Numbered from the stretch's first letter, positions 26,601 through 36,280 are shown. The stretch: 64,000 nucleotides of DNA from Capnocytophaga sp. oral taxon 878 (GCF_002999135.1 NZ_CP027229.1:2517501-2581500), one strand, 5' to 3'. The notes: generated by a model from the sequence alone, not told the origin. Made by a program: numbers and translations.

Positions 26601-29600
26601 AATTATTTGTAAACTACAACCAAGCCATTGCTGATAACCAAGTGGCTAAGCTAGAGATAGAATATGAAGATTATTATTACCATTACGCTGATAAAGCTAA
26701 TAAGATGGTAGTCCCAGCAGCTATTAGTCAGGATATTAGATATTTTGAAAAACCTGCTATTAACCTTCTTACTCAAACCCCACAAATTATTACGGCTAAC
26801 CAGCGTACCCAAACCTTAGAGTTTAAGATTACCAATACCAGTGTGGCTGATGCTCCTTACGGTTGGGTATCAATACCTGATGTACAAGGGGTTAATATCA
26901 GTAAGCTTACTGAAATTGATGCAAGTGGCAATGTGATAAATACATTTACCCCTCAAGCTATTTCTGGTGAAAAGATGTACTTCTTAAGTGAAGGTACTAC
27001 CACTGGTACAGGTACTATTCAAAAAAATAAAGAACGCCGTTTTAGGTTAGAGTACCAAATTACAAACTGTACAGCTGGTAATATTAACTTTGGAGTGTAT
27101 GCAGGCTGGAACTGTAATGAGAACCCTACACGAGGGTATGCTCATACCTGCCATGAAAACCAAATCACCTATAATGTAAAAATTGCTAAGAGCTTAAAAC
27201 AGATTACTCCTAGCCCTACAAACCCAGGAGAGAATAATCCTGATAAAATAGGCTCTATATCAATGTGCCAAAAAACTAAGTATGAATATACTATTAATAG
27301 TGGTGACGAAGGTGATATTTTTGATGCTAAACTTGTAGTAGTAAAACAAGATGGTCTTACTATTAGTGATGTAACAGTAGAGTATCCACTTAATAGCGGT
27401 ACCTACTATACCACTACTAGCGCTAAACCTATAGGTGTACAAACCATAGGTAATAAAACTATTTATGATCTTAGTGATATATTGCCTAACGGTAGCCTTC
27501 CTGGTACTATTACCGAGCAGAATAATGTGAATAGGCGTAACCTAAAACTCAGCTTTAATGTACAGCCAGGCTGTGAATTTACTGCAGGTTCATCTTTTGA
27601 CATTGATATTGAAGGTAACAACCTTTGTGGTAATCCTGCTGAAGGAGATAAAACAAAAGTAATTATTGCTGGTATTGCTGGGGTGAACGCCAACCTTTAT
27701 AAGGTGAATAACTCTATTGTAAGTGCTGGTGGTAATGCCAATGCTTGTAGTACTGAGTACGCTCTGTTTAAAGGGAAACATCAAATTATTGATCTTTCTC
27801 CTGGGCAGCACTTCAAAACTGAAGATAAGGGTATGGTAGTAATACGCATCCCTAAAGAGTTTGAGTATATTGCCAATTCATTTAGTTTTATAGGTAAAAC
27901 AGGTACTTATTTCGCCGATCCTACATTAGCTACTCCTGCTACAGTTCCTACCCCTGATGGAGGAAGTGACTTACATATCAAAATCCCTGCTGAAATGAAG
28001 GGGAATGATTACTTTGAATACACCATTCGTATTAAGCAGAAAGCTAATACACCTATAGATAACTGTACTGAAAACTCTAAAATACAGTATTTCACTACGG
28101 ATAAAGTACAAGGGGTAACCTGCCCTGGTGGTGTTGTGAATCCTTGTCCTACTATTACTGTTGAAACTACAACCAAACGTGGAGAAGTAGTTATTCCTGT
28201 GGAAAGAGCAGGAATAAGCCTTCAAAACGTACAAGTAGTAAAAGCTGTAGCCCAAAACGGTAAGGAAAAACTTACCTTGCAGTACTTGCTCACCAATGCT
28301 GCTTCATCTACAGTTACCTTTACAGGTACTCTTAAAGTGAGCTTATATAATGACCTTAATAACAACGGACTTATAGAAGAGGCTACTGATGAAAAGCTGG
28401 AAGACTTTACTCTTACAGGTCTATCAGTGCCTGCAGGAGCTACTCTTACCCAAACAGCACTTATTGAGATAGCTCAAAATAAAGTATGCCGTTTGTTGCT
28501 TTCTATACGTAATACAGCTAACCATTGCTTGTGTAATGATGTGGCTGTAACAGTACCTGCTCCTACTGTAGTAGAAGCTTTGGTAAGTACTGTAACTACT
28601 TGTAGCAGTACTCCTATTACCCTTACTCATATCTCGGGAGCACCTACTTATGAGACCTATACTTGGGAAGCTACCGCTACAGGTACTTTGGCTTACCTAT
28701 CTGACTCTAATATCAAAGAGCCTGTATTTACTTATACAGGAGCAAGCCTTAGTGCTGCACATACCATTACTTATTTGTTAAAAATAAAACGCACCAATGG
28801 TTGTGAAGCTACTCAAACAGTAACAGTAATAGTGAAGCCTTCGGCAGCTACCCCTACTGTAAGTAACAATACTTTATGCCCTACAGCTACCCCTAATGTG
28901 GTATCGTTTGCAGGCTATGTTACTGCAGCACCTGCTCATAACTTACGTTGGTATGCTACAGCTACTAGTACAACTACTATTGCAGTGCCTACCATTAATA
29001 CTCAGGTAACGGCTCGTACCATACAAACAGTATATGTAGCACAAGCACCTGCTGTAGGTTGCGAAAGTGCTCGCGTACCTGTTACCTTAATAGTTGATGA
29101 TACAACCTTACCTACCCTAACAGCTCCGGCTCCTTTGGTACTTAATTGCCAAAACGCTACGGCAACTATCACTCAGTGGCTAGGTATAGCTACTGCTACC
29201 GATAGTTGTGGTGTGGTAAGTATTACTAACAACTATAACGCTGTAAAACCAGCTGATTTGTGTAATAGTAACGGAGTGGTAACAGTTACTTTTGTAGCAA
29301 AAGATCCATTTGGCAATACTGTTACCAAAACTAGCACTATTGTTTTAGTAAAAATAGATGCAGTAGATGATGACTTTGCTGTAACAGATGGTTCGGTTGT
29401 TACTACTTCAACTAAGACAGTATTCGCAAATGATAAAGTAGGCAACCAAACAGCTACTGCTGCTACTGTAAGTATGACGGTAACTACCCCAGCTGTAGGA
29501 GCTACAGGTAGTGCAACACCTACCCTTAATGCTGATGGTACAGTTACTGTTCCAGCAGGAACTAAATCGGGTACTTACCAAATAGGATACAAGATTTGTG

Positions 29601-32600
29601 CTGTAATATCAGGTATTACTGCTTGTGATACAGCTACAGCTACTATTGTAGTAGGTACACCATCTATCACAGCTAATCCTGATACCTTTACTATTACCAC
29701 AGGAACTAGCACCAAGTCGGTACTTGATAATGATAAGATAGGTATAGCAACTACAACAACTAGTACTGTAAATGTATCGGTAGTTACGGGAGCAACCCCT
29801 AAACAAGTAGGTACTAGTACCCCTACTTTGGATAGCGATGGTAAAGTAACCGTTCCTAACAATACGCCAGCAGGTACTTATACTATAGTATACCAAATCT
29901 GTGATAAGCTAAACGCTGGTAATTGTGCGACAAGTACAGCTACTATTGTAGTAGGTACACCATCTATCACAGCTAATCCTGATACCTTTACTATTACCAC
30001 AGGAACAAGCACCAAGTCGGTACTTGATAATGACAAGATAGGTACAGCAACTACAACTACTAGTACTGTAAATGTATCGGTAGTTACAGGCGCAACCCCT
30101 AAACAATCAGGTACTAGTACCCCTACTTTGGATAGTGATGGTAAAGTAACCGTTCCTAACAATACACCAGCAGGTACTTACACTATAGTATATCAAATCT
30201 GTGATAAGCTAAATAGCGGAAACTGTACAACAAGTACAGCTACTATTGTAGTAGGTACGCCATCTATCACTGCTAATCCAGATACCTTTACTATTACGAC
30301 AGGAACCAGCACCAAATCGGTACTTGATAATGATAAGTTAGGTACAGCAACTACAACTACTAGTACCGTAAATGTATCGGTAGTTACAGGCGCAACCCCT
30401 AAACAATCAGGTACTAGCACTCCTACATTGGATAGTGATGGTAAAGTAACCGTTCCTAACAATACACCAGCAGGTACTTACACTATAGTATATCAAATCT
30501 GTGATAAGCTAAATAGCGGAAATTGTGCAACAAGTACAGCTACTATTGTAGTAGGTACGCCATCTATCACAGCTAATCCAGATACCTTTACTATTACCAC
30601 AGGAACAAGCACCAAGTCGGTACTTGATAATGACAAGATAGGTACAGCAACTACAACTACTAGTACTGTAAATGTATCGGTAGTTACAGGTGCAACCCCT
30701 AAACAATCAGGTACTAGTACCCCTACTTTGGATAGTGATGGTAAAGTAACCGTTCCTAACAATACACCAGCAGGTACTTACACTATAGTATATCAAATCT
30801 GTGATAAGCTAAATAGCGGAAATTGTGCAACAAGTACAGCTACTATTGTAGTAGGTACGCCATCTATCACAGCTAATCCAGATACCTTTACTATTACCAC
30901 AGGAACAAGCACCAAGTCGGTACTTGATAATGATAAGATAGGTACAGCAACTACAACTACTAGTACCGTAAATGTATCGGTAGTTACGGGAGCAACCCCT
31001 AAACAAGCGGGTACTAACACACCTACTTTGGATAGCGATGGTAAAGTAACCGTTCCTAACAATACGCCAGCAGGTACTTACACTATAGTATATCAAATCT
31101 GTGATAAGTTAAATACAGGAAACTGTGCAACAAGTACAGCAACTATTGTAGTAGGAACACCATCTATTACAGCTAATCCTGATACCTTTACTATTACCAC
31201 AGGAACAAGCACCAAGTCGGTACTTGATAATGATAAGCTAGGTACAGCAACTACAACTACTAGTACCGTAAATGTATCGGTAGTTACAGGCGCAACCCCT
31301 AAACAAGCAGGTACTAGTACCCCTACTTTGGATAGTGATGGTAAAGTAACCGTTCCTAACAATACACCAGCAGGTACTTATACTATAGTATACCAAATCT
31401 GTGATAAGTTAAATACAGGAAACTGTACAACAAGTACAGCTACTATTGTAGTAGGTACGCCATCTATCACAGCTAATCCAGATACCTTTACTATTACCAC
31501 AGGAACAAGCACCAAGTCGGTACTTGATAATGACAAGATAGGTACAGCAACTACAACTACTAGTACTGTAAATGTATCGGTAGTTACAGGAGCAACCCCT
31601 AAACAAGCAGGCACTAGTACCCCTACATTGGATAGTGATGGTAAAGTAACCGTTCCTAACAATACACCAGCAGGTACTTACACTATAGTATATCAAATCT
31701 GTGATAAGTTAAATAGCGGAAATTGTACAACAAGTACAGCGACAATAATATTACCAGCTCAACCTACAGTGACCCCAACTATAACAACAATAGGAGATGA
31801 GTACACTGTAACAGGTACTGTTACTACGCCAGTGACCGTAGGTAATATACTTACTAATGATACCATAGGTAGTCAGACAGCTACAGTGGCTAGTGTAACA
31901 ATCCACACTGCGACACCAACAAGTGCTACAACCCCTCGTATCGACCCAGTGAGTGGGGATGTGATAGTTCCGACAGGTACGCCAAGTGGTACATACACTA
32001 TGACTTACTACTTGTGTGAAACGGCAAACAGCAGTAACTGCAGTAGTGGAACAACTGTAACAGTAACCGTGGTAGGAGTGACAACACCAACTGCTACACC
32101 GACTATTACAACAGTAGGAGATGAGTATACTGTAACAGGTACTGTTACTACGCCAGTGACTGTAGGTAATATACTTACTAATGATACCATAGGAAGCCAA
32201 AGTGCAACCGTAGCGAGTGTTACTATTCATACAGCTACGCCTACTACCCCTACTGAGCCATACATCAACCCAGTGAGTGGGGATGTGATAGTTCCTACAG
32301 GTACGCCAAGCGGTACATACACTATGACTTACTACTTGTGTGAAACGGCAAACAGCAGTAACTGCAGTAGTGGAACAACTGTAACAGTAACCGTGGTAGG
32401 AGTGACAACTCCAACAGCTACCCCAACTATTACAACAATAGGAGATGAATATACTGTAACAGGTACAGTTACTACGCCAGTAACCGTAGGTAATATACTT
32501 ACTAATGATACCATAGGTAGTCAGACAGCTACAGTGGCTAGTGTAACAATCCACACTGCGACACCAACAAGTACTACAACCCCTCGTATCAACCCAGTGA

Positions 32601-33949
32601 GTGGGGATGTGATAGTTCCTACAGGTACGCCAAGTGGTACTTATACTATGACTTACTACTTGTGTGAAACGGCAAATAGCAGTAACTGCAGTAGTGCAAC
32701 AACTGTAACAGTAACCGTGGTAGGAGTGACAACCCCAACAGCTACTCCAACTATTACAACAGTAGGAGATGAGTATACTGTAACAGGTACTGTTACTACG
32801 CCAATAACCGTAGGTAATATACTTACTAATGATACCATAGGTAGTCAGACAGCTACAGTGGCTAGTGTAACAATCCATACTGCGACACCAACAAGCGCTA
32901 CAACCCCTCGTATCGACCCAGTGAGTGGAGATGTGATAGTTCCGACAGGTACGCCAAGTGGTACGTATACTATGACTTACTACTTGTGTGAAACGGCTAA
33001 CAGTAGCAACTGCAGTAGTGCAACAACTGTAACAGTAACTGTGGTAGGAGTGACAACCCCAACAGCTACCCCAACTATTACAACAGTAGGAGATGAATAT
33101 ACTGTAACAGGTACTGTTACTACGCCAGTGACTGTAGGTAATATACTTACTAATGATAGTATAGGAAGCCAAAGTGCAACCGTAGCGAGTGTTACTATTC
33201 ATACTGCGACACCAACAAGTACTACAACCCCTCGTATCGACCCAGTGAGTGGAGATGTGATAGTTCCGACAGGTACGCCAAGTGGTACATACACTATGAC
33301 TTACTACTTGTGTGAAACGGCTAACAGTAGCAACTGCAGTAGTGCAACAACTGTAACAGTAACTGTGGTAGGAGTACCAGCGGCAGCACCTATTGCAGTT
33401 GATGATAGAGTAACAACTCCGCTTAATACACCGGTAACTATTAACGTACTTGGCAATGATACCCCTCAAGGAGCAACGCCTAACATTACTACAGCCCCAG
33501 CTAATGGTACAGCGGTAGTGAATGGAGATGGTACAGTGGAATACAGACCTAATAACAATTTTGCAGGAATAGATACCTTTGTGTATGAGCTTTGTACCGC
33601 AGGAGGTTGTGCTACAGCTACAGTAACTATTCAGGTTATTAAGAAACTTGTAATCTACAATGGAGTATCGGTGGGAGGTAATCCTGAAAATGATCACTTC
33701 CATATTGCGGGAATAGAGAACTACCCTAATAACGTGGTACGCATCTATAACCGTTGGGGAGTGAAAGTATGGGAGGCTGAACACTATGATAACGTTCGTA
33801 CAGTATTTAGAGGTATCTCGAACGGACGTGTAACTATAGAAGCTCCTGAAACATTACCTCAGGGTACTTATTACTATGTAATAGAGTATACTAATGAGAA
33901 TAATGAAAGACAAAATGAAGTAGGCTGGTTATACCTTAAAAAGAACTAG
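23684..33949 (+). CDS. Giant T9SS-secreted adhesin with type B C-terminal domain
   Basis: A 3421-residue cell-surface protein related in design to SprB-type gliding adhesins. Signal peptide at residues 1-23 (ISA-Q). Residues 24 to about 1620 are beta-rich DUF11-like segments with a possible calcium loop DIDGDGFRDD near residue 410. Ig/PKD-like and HYR-like domains follow (about 1630-1890). Then come one divergent and seven near-identical 100-residue repeats (about 1986-2685), five 108-residue repeats (about 2693-3230), one cadherin-like domain (APIAVDDRVTTPLNTPVTIN, to about 3318) and a ~90-residue type B T9SS domain (YNGVSVGGNPENDHFHI, VRIYNRWGVKVWE, GTYYYVIEY). The repeats are Thr/Ser/Val-rich with few charges. 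No sprF-like partner is adjacent. Strong promoter and terminator. Confidence 0.95.
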   Translation: MQKFFLKNVLLTLFLCCVGNISAQTIVGHIVAQTPVNFANENFSAGTLTVTLTLPANTASAEITFPTGIEYVAGSLAKASGAATVDYVAGSPAGKPKFTFTGASGGITFTIKRKVTKAALATLNASSVTLKDRISVTSGSATDAKDSNDYSLPVPKIVVQFSPISEETHNNASGTSNKTFVLRNSGDGKVKDIYFSVKYPTGITGNSIRYNGAVLSPVGTVPSGVGNNTGEKLYRVTSTSGGFGKNDEITITENYTVTGCDSNRNIKYEAYWGESITQLYEMRDRARAINVLTGTPKIEMNTNNTESYFQWADGICGNKLGVFTVKFTNAGSGNGTAYDLSMLLQSYLSSQKFKFHRPTNFRLVATDNTEVPISSMTPDNTTIVDRNIDFNNLPELLHTTLGTKDIGLTDIDGDGFRDDLATNAQLTIRFDMVKNEPLVCLKDAGGQFAISPQVQFFYKDACGASLKSDAFAISANTMRRLFLGINDASKFPTELAQNTSKPGYVIFGGHTYYNYEVLKGQYLKHNERRFRYEVKLPQGIGLKNVKFYIGDDYGTSKKAPIALADVPPGGTLSYTTADTEKGYISFDVELTTPCTSGNLNIDYSIYHIDNANTPLACELQLICERHTLNAICPGHCGIAAPELLNTKAERAENSYGWTDYTMTTRQTRDNVSEIQRQRALHLDEIEITAVGKQGADVATNLFYHATIVKHVKLVPKKITIKVGNNPVATLPANATNVAEVSDNNGNYYRWDLTSVLPTGGIPAGATFSVVATYQVNNPNTTNIKDYTYDIPSGGESFFYMLANYSDNSIDAKGIHTNALYCGAKQTPAFYVAETYTIMGTNAYTIKACNITNIGSNQGYLARRFATIGAYFTDEFRPGRRIKYFKVIVPVSYNLAKDVEYGFRKKYRDYAEGGSAIKIPVSSFTVSNDGIFKTYTYINPAEGSAGYLYPGEISVENGYDSEIKTWLQATCDSKLFVNYNQAIADNQVAKLEIEYEDYYYHYADKANKMVVPAAISQDIRYFEKPAINLLTQTPQIITANQRTQTLEFKITNTSVADAPYGWVSIPDVQGVNISKLTEIDASGNVINTFTPQAISGEKMYFLSEGTTTGTGTIQKNKERRFRLEYQITNCTAGNINFGVYAGWNCNENPTRGYAHTCHENQITYNVKIAKSLKQITPSPTNPGENNPDKIGSISMCQKTKYEYTINSGDEGDIFDAKLVVVKQDGLTISDVTVEYPLNSGTYYTTTSAKPIGVQTIGNKTIYDLSDILPNGSLPGTITEQNNVNRRNLKLSFNVQPGCEFTAGSSFDIDIEGNNLCGNPAEGDKTKVIIAGIAGVNANLYKVNNSIVSAGGNANACSTEYALFKGKHQIIDLSPGQHFKTEDKGMVVIRIPKEFEYIANSFSFIGKTGTYFADPTLATPATVPTPDGGSDLHIKIPAEMKGNDYFEYTIRIKQKANTPIDNCTENSKIQYFTTDKVQGVTCPGGVVNPCPTITVETTTKRGEVVIPVERAGISLQNVQVVKAVAQNGKEKLTLQYLLTNAASSTVTFTGTLKVSLYNDLNNNGLIEEATDEKLEDFTLTGLSVPAGATLTQTALIEIAQNKVCRLLLSIRNTANHCLCNDVAVTVPAPTVVEALVSTVTTCSSTPITLTHISGAPTYETYTWEATATGTLAYLSDSNIKEPVFTYTGASLSAAHTITYLLKIKRTNGCEATQTVTVIVKPSAATPTVSNNTLCPTATPNVVSFAGYVTAAPAHNLRWYATATSTTTIAVPTINTQVTARTIQTVYVAQAPAVGCESARVPVTLIVDDTTLPTLTAPAPLVLNCQNATATITQWLGIATATDSCGVVSITNNYNAVKPADLCNSNGVVTVTFVAKDPFGNTVTKTSTIVLVKIDAVDDDFAVTDGSVVTTSTKTVFANDKVGNQTATAATVSMTVTTPAVGATGSATPTLNADGTVTVPAGTKSGTYQIGYKICAVISGITACDTATATIVVGTPSITANPDTFTITTGTSTKSVLDNDKIGIATTTTSTVNVSVVTGATPKQVGTSTPTLDSDGKVTVPNNTPAGTYTIVYQICDKLNAGNCATSTATIVVGTPSITANPDTFTITTGTSTKSVLDNDKIGTATTTTSTVNVSVVTGATPKQSGTSTPTLDSDGKVTVPNNTPAGTYTIVYQICDKLNSGNCTTSTATIVVGTPSITANPDTFTITTGTSTKSVLDNDKLGTATTTTSTVNVSVVTGATPKQSGTSTPTLDSDGKVTVPNNTPAGTYTIVYQICDKLNSGNCATSTATIVVGTPSITANPDTFTITTGTSTKSVLDNDKIGTATTTTSTVNVSVVTGATPKQSGTSTPTLDSDGKVTVPNNTPAGTYTIVYQICDKLNSGNCATSTATIVVGTPSITANPDTFTITTGTSTKSVLDNDKIGTATTTTSTVNVSVVTGATPKQAGTNTPTLDSDGKVTVPNNTPAGTYTIVYQICDKLNTGNCATSTATIVVGTPSITANPDTFTITTGTSTKSVLDNDKLGTATTTTSTVNVSVVTGATPKQAGTSTPTLDSDGKVTVPNNTPAGTYTIVYQICDKLNTGNCTTSTATIVVGTPSITANPDTFTITTGTSTKSVLDNDKIGTATTTTSTVNVSVVTGATPKQAGTSTPTLDSDGKVTVPNNTPAGTYTIVYQICDKLNSGNCTTSTATIILPAQPTVTPTITTIGDEYTVTGTVTTPVTVGNILTNDTIGSQTATVASVTIHTATPTSATTPRIDPVSGDVIVPTGTPSGTYTMTYYLCETANSSNCSSGTTVTVTVVGVTTPTATPTITTVGDEYTVTGTVTTPVTVGNILTNDTIGSQSATVASVTIHTATPTTPTEPYINPVSGDVIVPTGTPSGTYTMTYYLCETANSSNCSSGTTVTVTVVGVTTPTATPTITTIGDEYTVTGTVTTPVTVGNILTNDTIGSQTATVASVTIHTATPTSTTTPRINPVSGDVIVPTGTPSGTYTMTYYLCETANSSNCSSATTVTVTVVGVTTPTATPTITTVGDEYTVTGTVTTPITVGNILTNDTIGSQTATVASVTIHTATPTSATTPRIDPVSGDVIVPTGTPSGTYTMTYYLCETANSSNCSSATTVTVTVVGVTTPTATPTITTVGDEYTVTGTVTTPVTVGNILTNDSIGSQSATVASVTIHTATPTSTTTPRIDPVSGDVIVPTGTPSGTYTMTYYLCETANSSNCSSATTVTVTVVGVPAAAPIAVDDRVTTPLNTPVTINVLGNDTPQGATPNITTAPANGTAVVNGDGTVEYRPNNNFAGIDTFVYELCTAGGCATATVTIQVIKKLVIYNGVSVGGNPENDHFHIAGIENYPNNVVRIYNRWGVKVWEAEHYDNVRTVFRGISNGRVTIEAPETLPQGTYYYVIEYTNENNERQNEVGWLYLKKN
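29641..31740 (+). repeat. Seven tandem 300-bp coding repeats (repeat A)
   Basis: Units begin at 29641, 29941, 30241, 30541, 30841, 31141 and 31441, exactly 300 bp apart, each starting near TACTATTGTAGTAGGTAC. Each encodes 100 residues with ITANPDTFTITTGTSTKS, LDNDK and GTYTIVYQICDKLN. Differences are scattered and mostly silent. A divergent unit (about 29353-29640) precedes them. Confidence 0.97.
31763..33375 (+). repeat. Five tandem 324-bp coding repeats (repeat B)
   Basis: The marker TAGGAGATGA recurs at 31791, 32115, 32439, 32763 and 33087, exactly 324 bp apart. Each unit encodes 108 residues with ITTVGDEYTVTGTVTTP, NILTNDTIGSQ and TYTMTYYLCETANSSNCSS. Variant stretches are shared between non-adjacent units (for example units 2 and 5), a sign of gene conversion. 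Confidence 0.97.
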
Positions 33950-33980
33950 TATTATCAGGCGCTTATTGTAATAAAACAGG

Positions 33981-34013
33981 AAAGCCCCTCGCATTCTGCG
34001 AGGGGCTTTTTTT
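33981..34013 (+). terminator. Terminator of the adhesin gene
   Basis: A 13-bp perfect stem (AAAGCCCCTCGCA with TGCGAGGGGCTTT), a 3-nt loop and TTTTTTT. Confidence 0.9.
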
Positions 34014-34034
34014 GTGTTGTTTTTGGGCTTTTAA

Positions 34035-35585
34035 TTATCTTATTTTTTGGTTTTGGATACCTATGGTAAGGTAGTACTGTCCGGAAGTATCGCGTAGGCG
34101 TAAACCGTGATCGGCACCTTTATCAAGGTCGTATAAATGACCTTCGTTTTTCTTCATAACAGCGCGTACTAAATCATCAAATGAGGGTAGGGGGAAAGTA
34201 AGCTCTATTTTTCCGCCTTTATCTTGCTGTATTAGTACATCGATGTTGATGCTTTCTCCTTTCTTAAAATCGACCATTCTTTGGCGTATAGCGTAGTAAT
34301 AATGGTCGTAAGTGAGTTTGCTAGATCTGGTGGTTACTCCTTTTTCATCGGTTCGGTTAATGACGTAGTGTAGGGTTCTTTTTTTATTGTTGAATTTATC
34401 GACTAAGTTATCTCTTTTGGCGAGAATGTCAAAATCAAGTTTTTTATTATCGATAGCACCTACATTATTTTTTTGGTATTTGGAGTAGATAACAGTTTTA
34501 AAAATCTGGTTGCTGCCCAACTCGCGCATACGGTATGAAAGAGGTACTCCTAAGTTATCTTTGCCCAGAGTGGCACCTTCTTGTAGGAATTTCCTAATGG
34601 CGGCAAAATCGCCTATGCTTTCGCCTGCTAATTTGGCATTTCCGCCATATACACGTCCTGTAATGGTAGATTTTTTTCTGAGTTCATTATAGGCAGCTTC
34701 GGCTTCGACGGTAGCTTTGCCACTTAAGAAAGATGCGTTAATTTTTGATTCGACTTCTAATTTAGAGAGAGAAGACTCAATGCCTAAGAGCAATACACGT
34801 CCGTATTTAATAGATGAGATGTAGATAGGTTTTTCGTTTCCTAAGGCATTTTGGTAATCGAAATTATCGCTAAAGAAGTCGGATGGTTTTTCGGGTTGAT
34901 CGACATCGATGGTGTAGAATACTTGTTCTATTTTGACGATATAGCGTGTTTTTTCGGTGTCGTATTTAAATCCTACGCTTCCTTTTACTTTATTGATAGC
35001 TCCTTCGTAATTGGCTCCTAAGGCGACTTTGAGGTGTTGTTCGTCGTGTACCTCATAGCTATCGTAGGTGATGTTGGCGGGAGGGGCATTGAAGTTTTTG
35101 TTTAGCAGTTCGCTAATAGCATCGCGGGCGGCTGATAGTTTGGCTTCTTTGATTGTAGTGCTTGTTTTATCGCCGGTAAGTGATACGGAGATGGTGTAGG
35201 GCTTGCGGGGTGCAAAAATGGTGTTATAAGTGCCATCAACCACTGATTTTGCCTTGAACATAGCGCCTGGGAAGAAGGCTTCTTCGTTATCGGCGTATAG
35301 GAGTTGGTTTTCATACTCTTTGGCTTGCTCATAGTACTTGGTGGCGGCTATGGGCATATAATCATCGAGTAGAGCAGCGGTGCGTGCTGTATTGGAAGAA
35401 ACAACTCTTTCTTTGAAGGGTTCTCTTTGTTTTACTGATGGTAGTTTGGCTACGTAGGCGTTTAGGCTTTTAGCATCTAATTTTGGTTGTTGGGGAGTGT
35501 TGTTGTCCTCTTTTTTACAGCTAAAGAGGGTGATAGCAGCTAAAATTAACAGGCTGCTTTTCAAATACATACTTTGTACTTTCAT
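34035..35585 (-). CDS. Thiol-activated cytolysin (CDC)-family surface lipoprotein
   Basis: A 516-residue lipoprotein (lipobox TLFSC, Cys23) whose body aligns with cholesterol-dependent cytolysins such as pneumolysin: FPGAMFKAKSVVDG (105-118), RKPYTISVSL (127-136), EQVFYTIDVDQPEKPSDFF (220-238), PIYISSIKYGRVLLLGIE (253-270), VYGGNA (312-317) and LQEGATLGKDNLGVPLSY (334-351). These cover the pore-forming domains 1-3. The last ~150 residues do not contain the cholesterol-binding undecapeptide, and the whole protein has no tryptophan, so classical sterol-dependent binding is unlikely. KKED directly after Cys23 resembles the acidic export signal that sends Capnocytophaga lipoproteins to the cell surface. 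A monocistronic gene convergent with the adhesin. Pore activity is inferred, not shown. Confidence 0.85.
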   Translation of the reverse strand: MKVQSMYLKSSLLILAAITLFSCKKEDNNTPQQPKLDAKSLNAYVAKLPSVKQREPFKERVVSSNTARTAALLDDYMPIAATKYYEQAKEYENQLLYADNEEAFFPGAMFKAKSVVDGTYNTIFAPRKPYTISVSLTGDKTSTTIKEAKLSAARDAISELLNKNFNAPPANITYDSYEVHDEQHLKVALGANYEGAINKVKGSVGFKYDTEKTRYIVKIEQVFYTIDVDQPEKPSDFFSDNFDYQNALGNEKPIYISSIKYGRVLLLGIESSLSKLEVESKINASFLSGKATVEAEAAYNELRKKSTITGRVYGGNAKLAGESIGDFAAIRKFLQEGATLGKDNLGVPLSYRMRELGSNQIFKTVIYSKYQKNNVGAIDNKKLDFDILAKRDNLVDKFNNKKRTLHYVINRTDEKGVTTRSSKLTYDHYYYAIRQRMVDFKKGESINIDVLIQQDKGGKIELTFPLPSFDDLVRAVMKKNEGHLYDLDKGADHGLRLRDTSGQYYLTIGIQNQKIR

Positions 35586-36163
35586 ATTGAAAAAATTATT
35601 AATTAGTTACGTTAATAATGTTTTCAATTCATTCTTTCATGCAATATTTGCCAAAAAGTAACAAATTCTGTGCCAGAATTTAGATTTTATTAAGAAATTA
35701 TGAGGAAATGGAGTTCTTATGGATAGTTGGGGAAGGGGGATAGTGGTGATATTTAGGATAGTAGGTTTTGGGAGGCTACAGCTGTTGTTTGTGAATACTC
35801 GGCTGCGGGAGCTTGGTAACTATCCTTCGTTTATAGTTCGTTTATCCTTCGTTATTCGTTCGTTCAAGATATGGTTATGGTTTTTTGTTGGAGGGTGCTT
35901 ATTGAGTTGAGTTGGTAACTTTCCTTTGGTTATTTTTTGGGGTGTTTTTGGTGGGAATGTTTTTTGGTTGTGGTTTTTTTGGTTGTAAAAAGGAAGGTAA
36001 AGAAGGTGTTTTTTGTGGTTTTTGTTTATTTCTTAACGTTTTTCTTAACATCTTTTTTTAGGTTGCTTTTTATAATAGCTTAATATTCAGCTATTTCATA
36101 AATGGTTGTTAAATATTTCACAAAAAACTTGTCAAAATATTTTTTTATATTAAAAAACTTACA
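35586..36163. other. Intergenic region between the cytolysin homologue and susC
   Basis: About 700 bp between divergent genes. It holds a near-match to a -7 box for the cytolysin gene (minus strand TACTTTTTG near 35653-35661, one base too long), G-rich sequence, repeat E5 (35797-35872) and AT-rich DNA before the susC -7 element. I see no credible gene. Confidence 0.5.
35797..35872 (-). repeat. Short dispersed repeat, copy E5
   Basis: On the minus strand: GAACGAACGAATAACGAAGG, ATAAACGAACTATAAACG and AAGGATAGTTACC in succession (core 35820-35868), followed by an extension whose + strand reads AATACTCGGCTGCGGGAGCT (from about 35799). E6 shares this extension. It lacks the long pyrimidine arms of E1-E4. 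Confidence 0.85.
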
Positions 36164-36171
36164 TATTTTTG
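36164..36171 (+). promoter_or_regulatory. Putative -7 element of the susCD operon
   Basis: TATTTTTG fits TAnnTTTG; the leader to 36281 is about 100 nt and includes a small inverted repeat GATAAC-TTACCC-GTTATC (36247-36264). No clear -33 element. Confidence 0.45.
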
Positions 36172-36280
36172 CGGCGTTATTTCGTAGTGAAATAAAAATT
36201 ACGTAAAAACGAAATATGTTAAAAACCAAAAAACAGAGTATTAACCGATAACTTACCCGTTATCACAAACCAATGAATGT

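Noticed and set aside
29575..31696. Series of 65-95-residue minus-strand frames spaced 300 bp apart
   Set aside because: Antisense frames recurring once per 300-bp repeat; no start signals, no known domain.
31751..33784. 677-residue open frame on the minus strand across repeat B
   Set aside because: It is the antisense shadow of the periodic repeats: the same periodicity keeps the frame open, the product is an odd Tyr/Ser/Cys-rich repeat, and the plus-strand adhesin explains the region.
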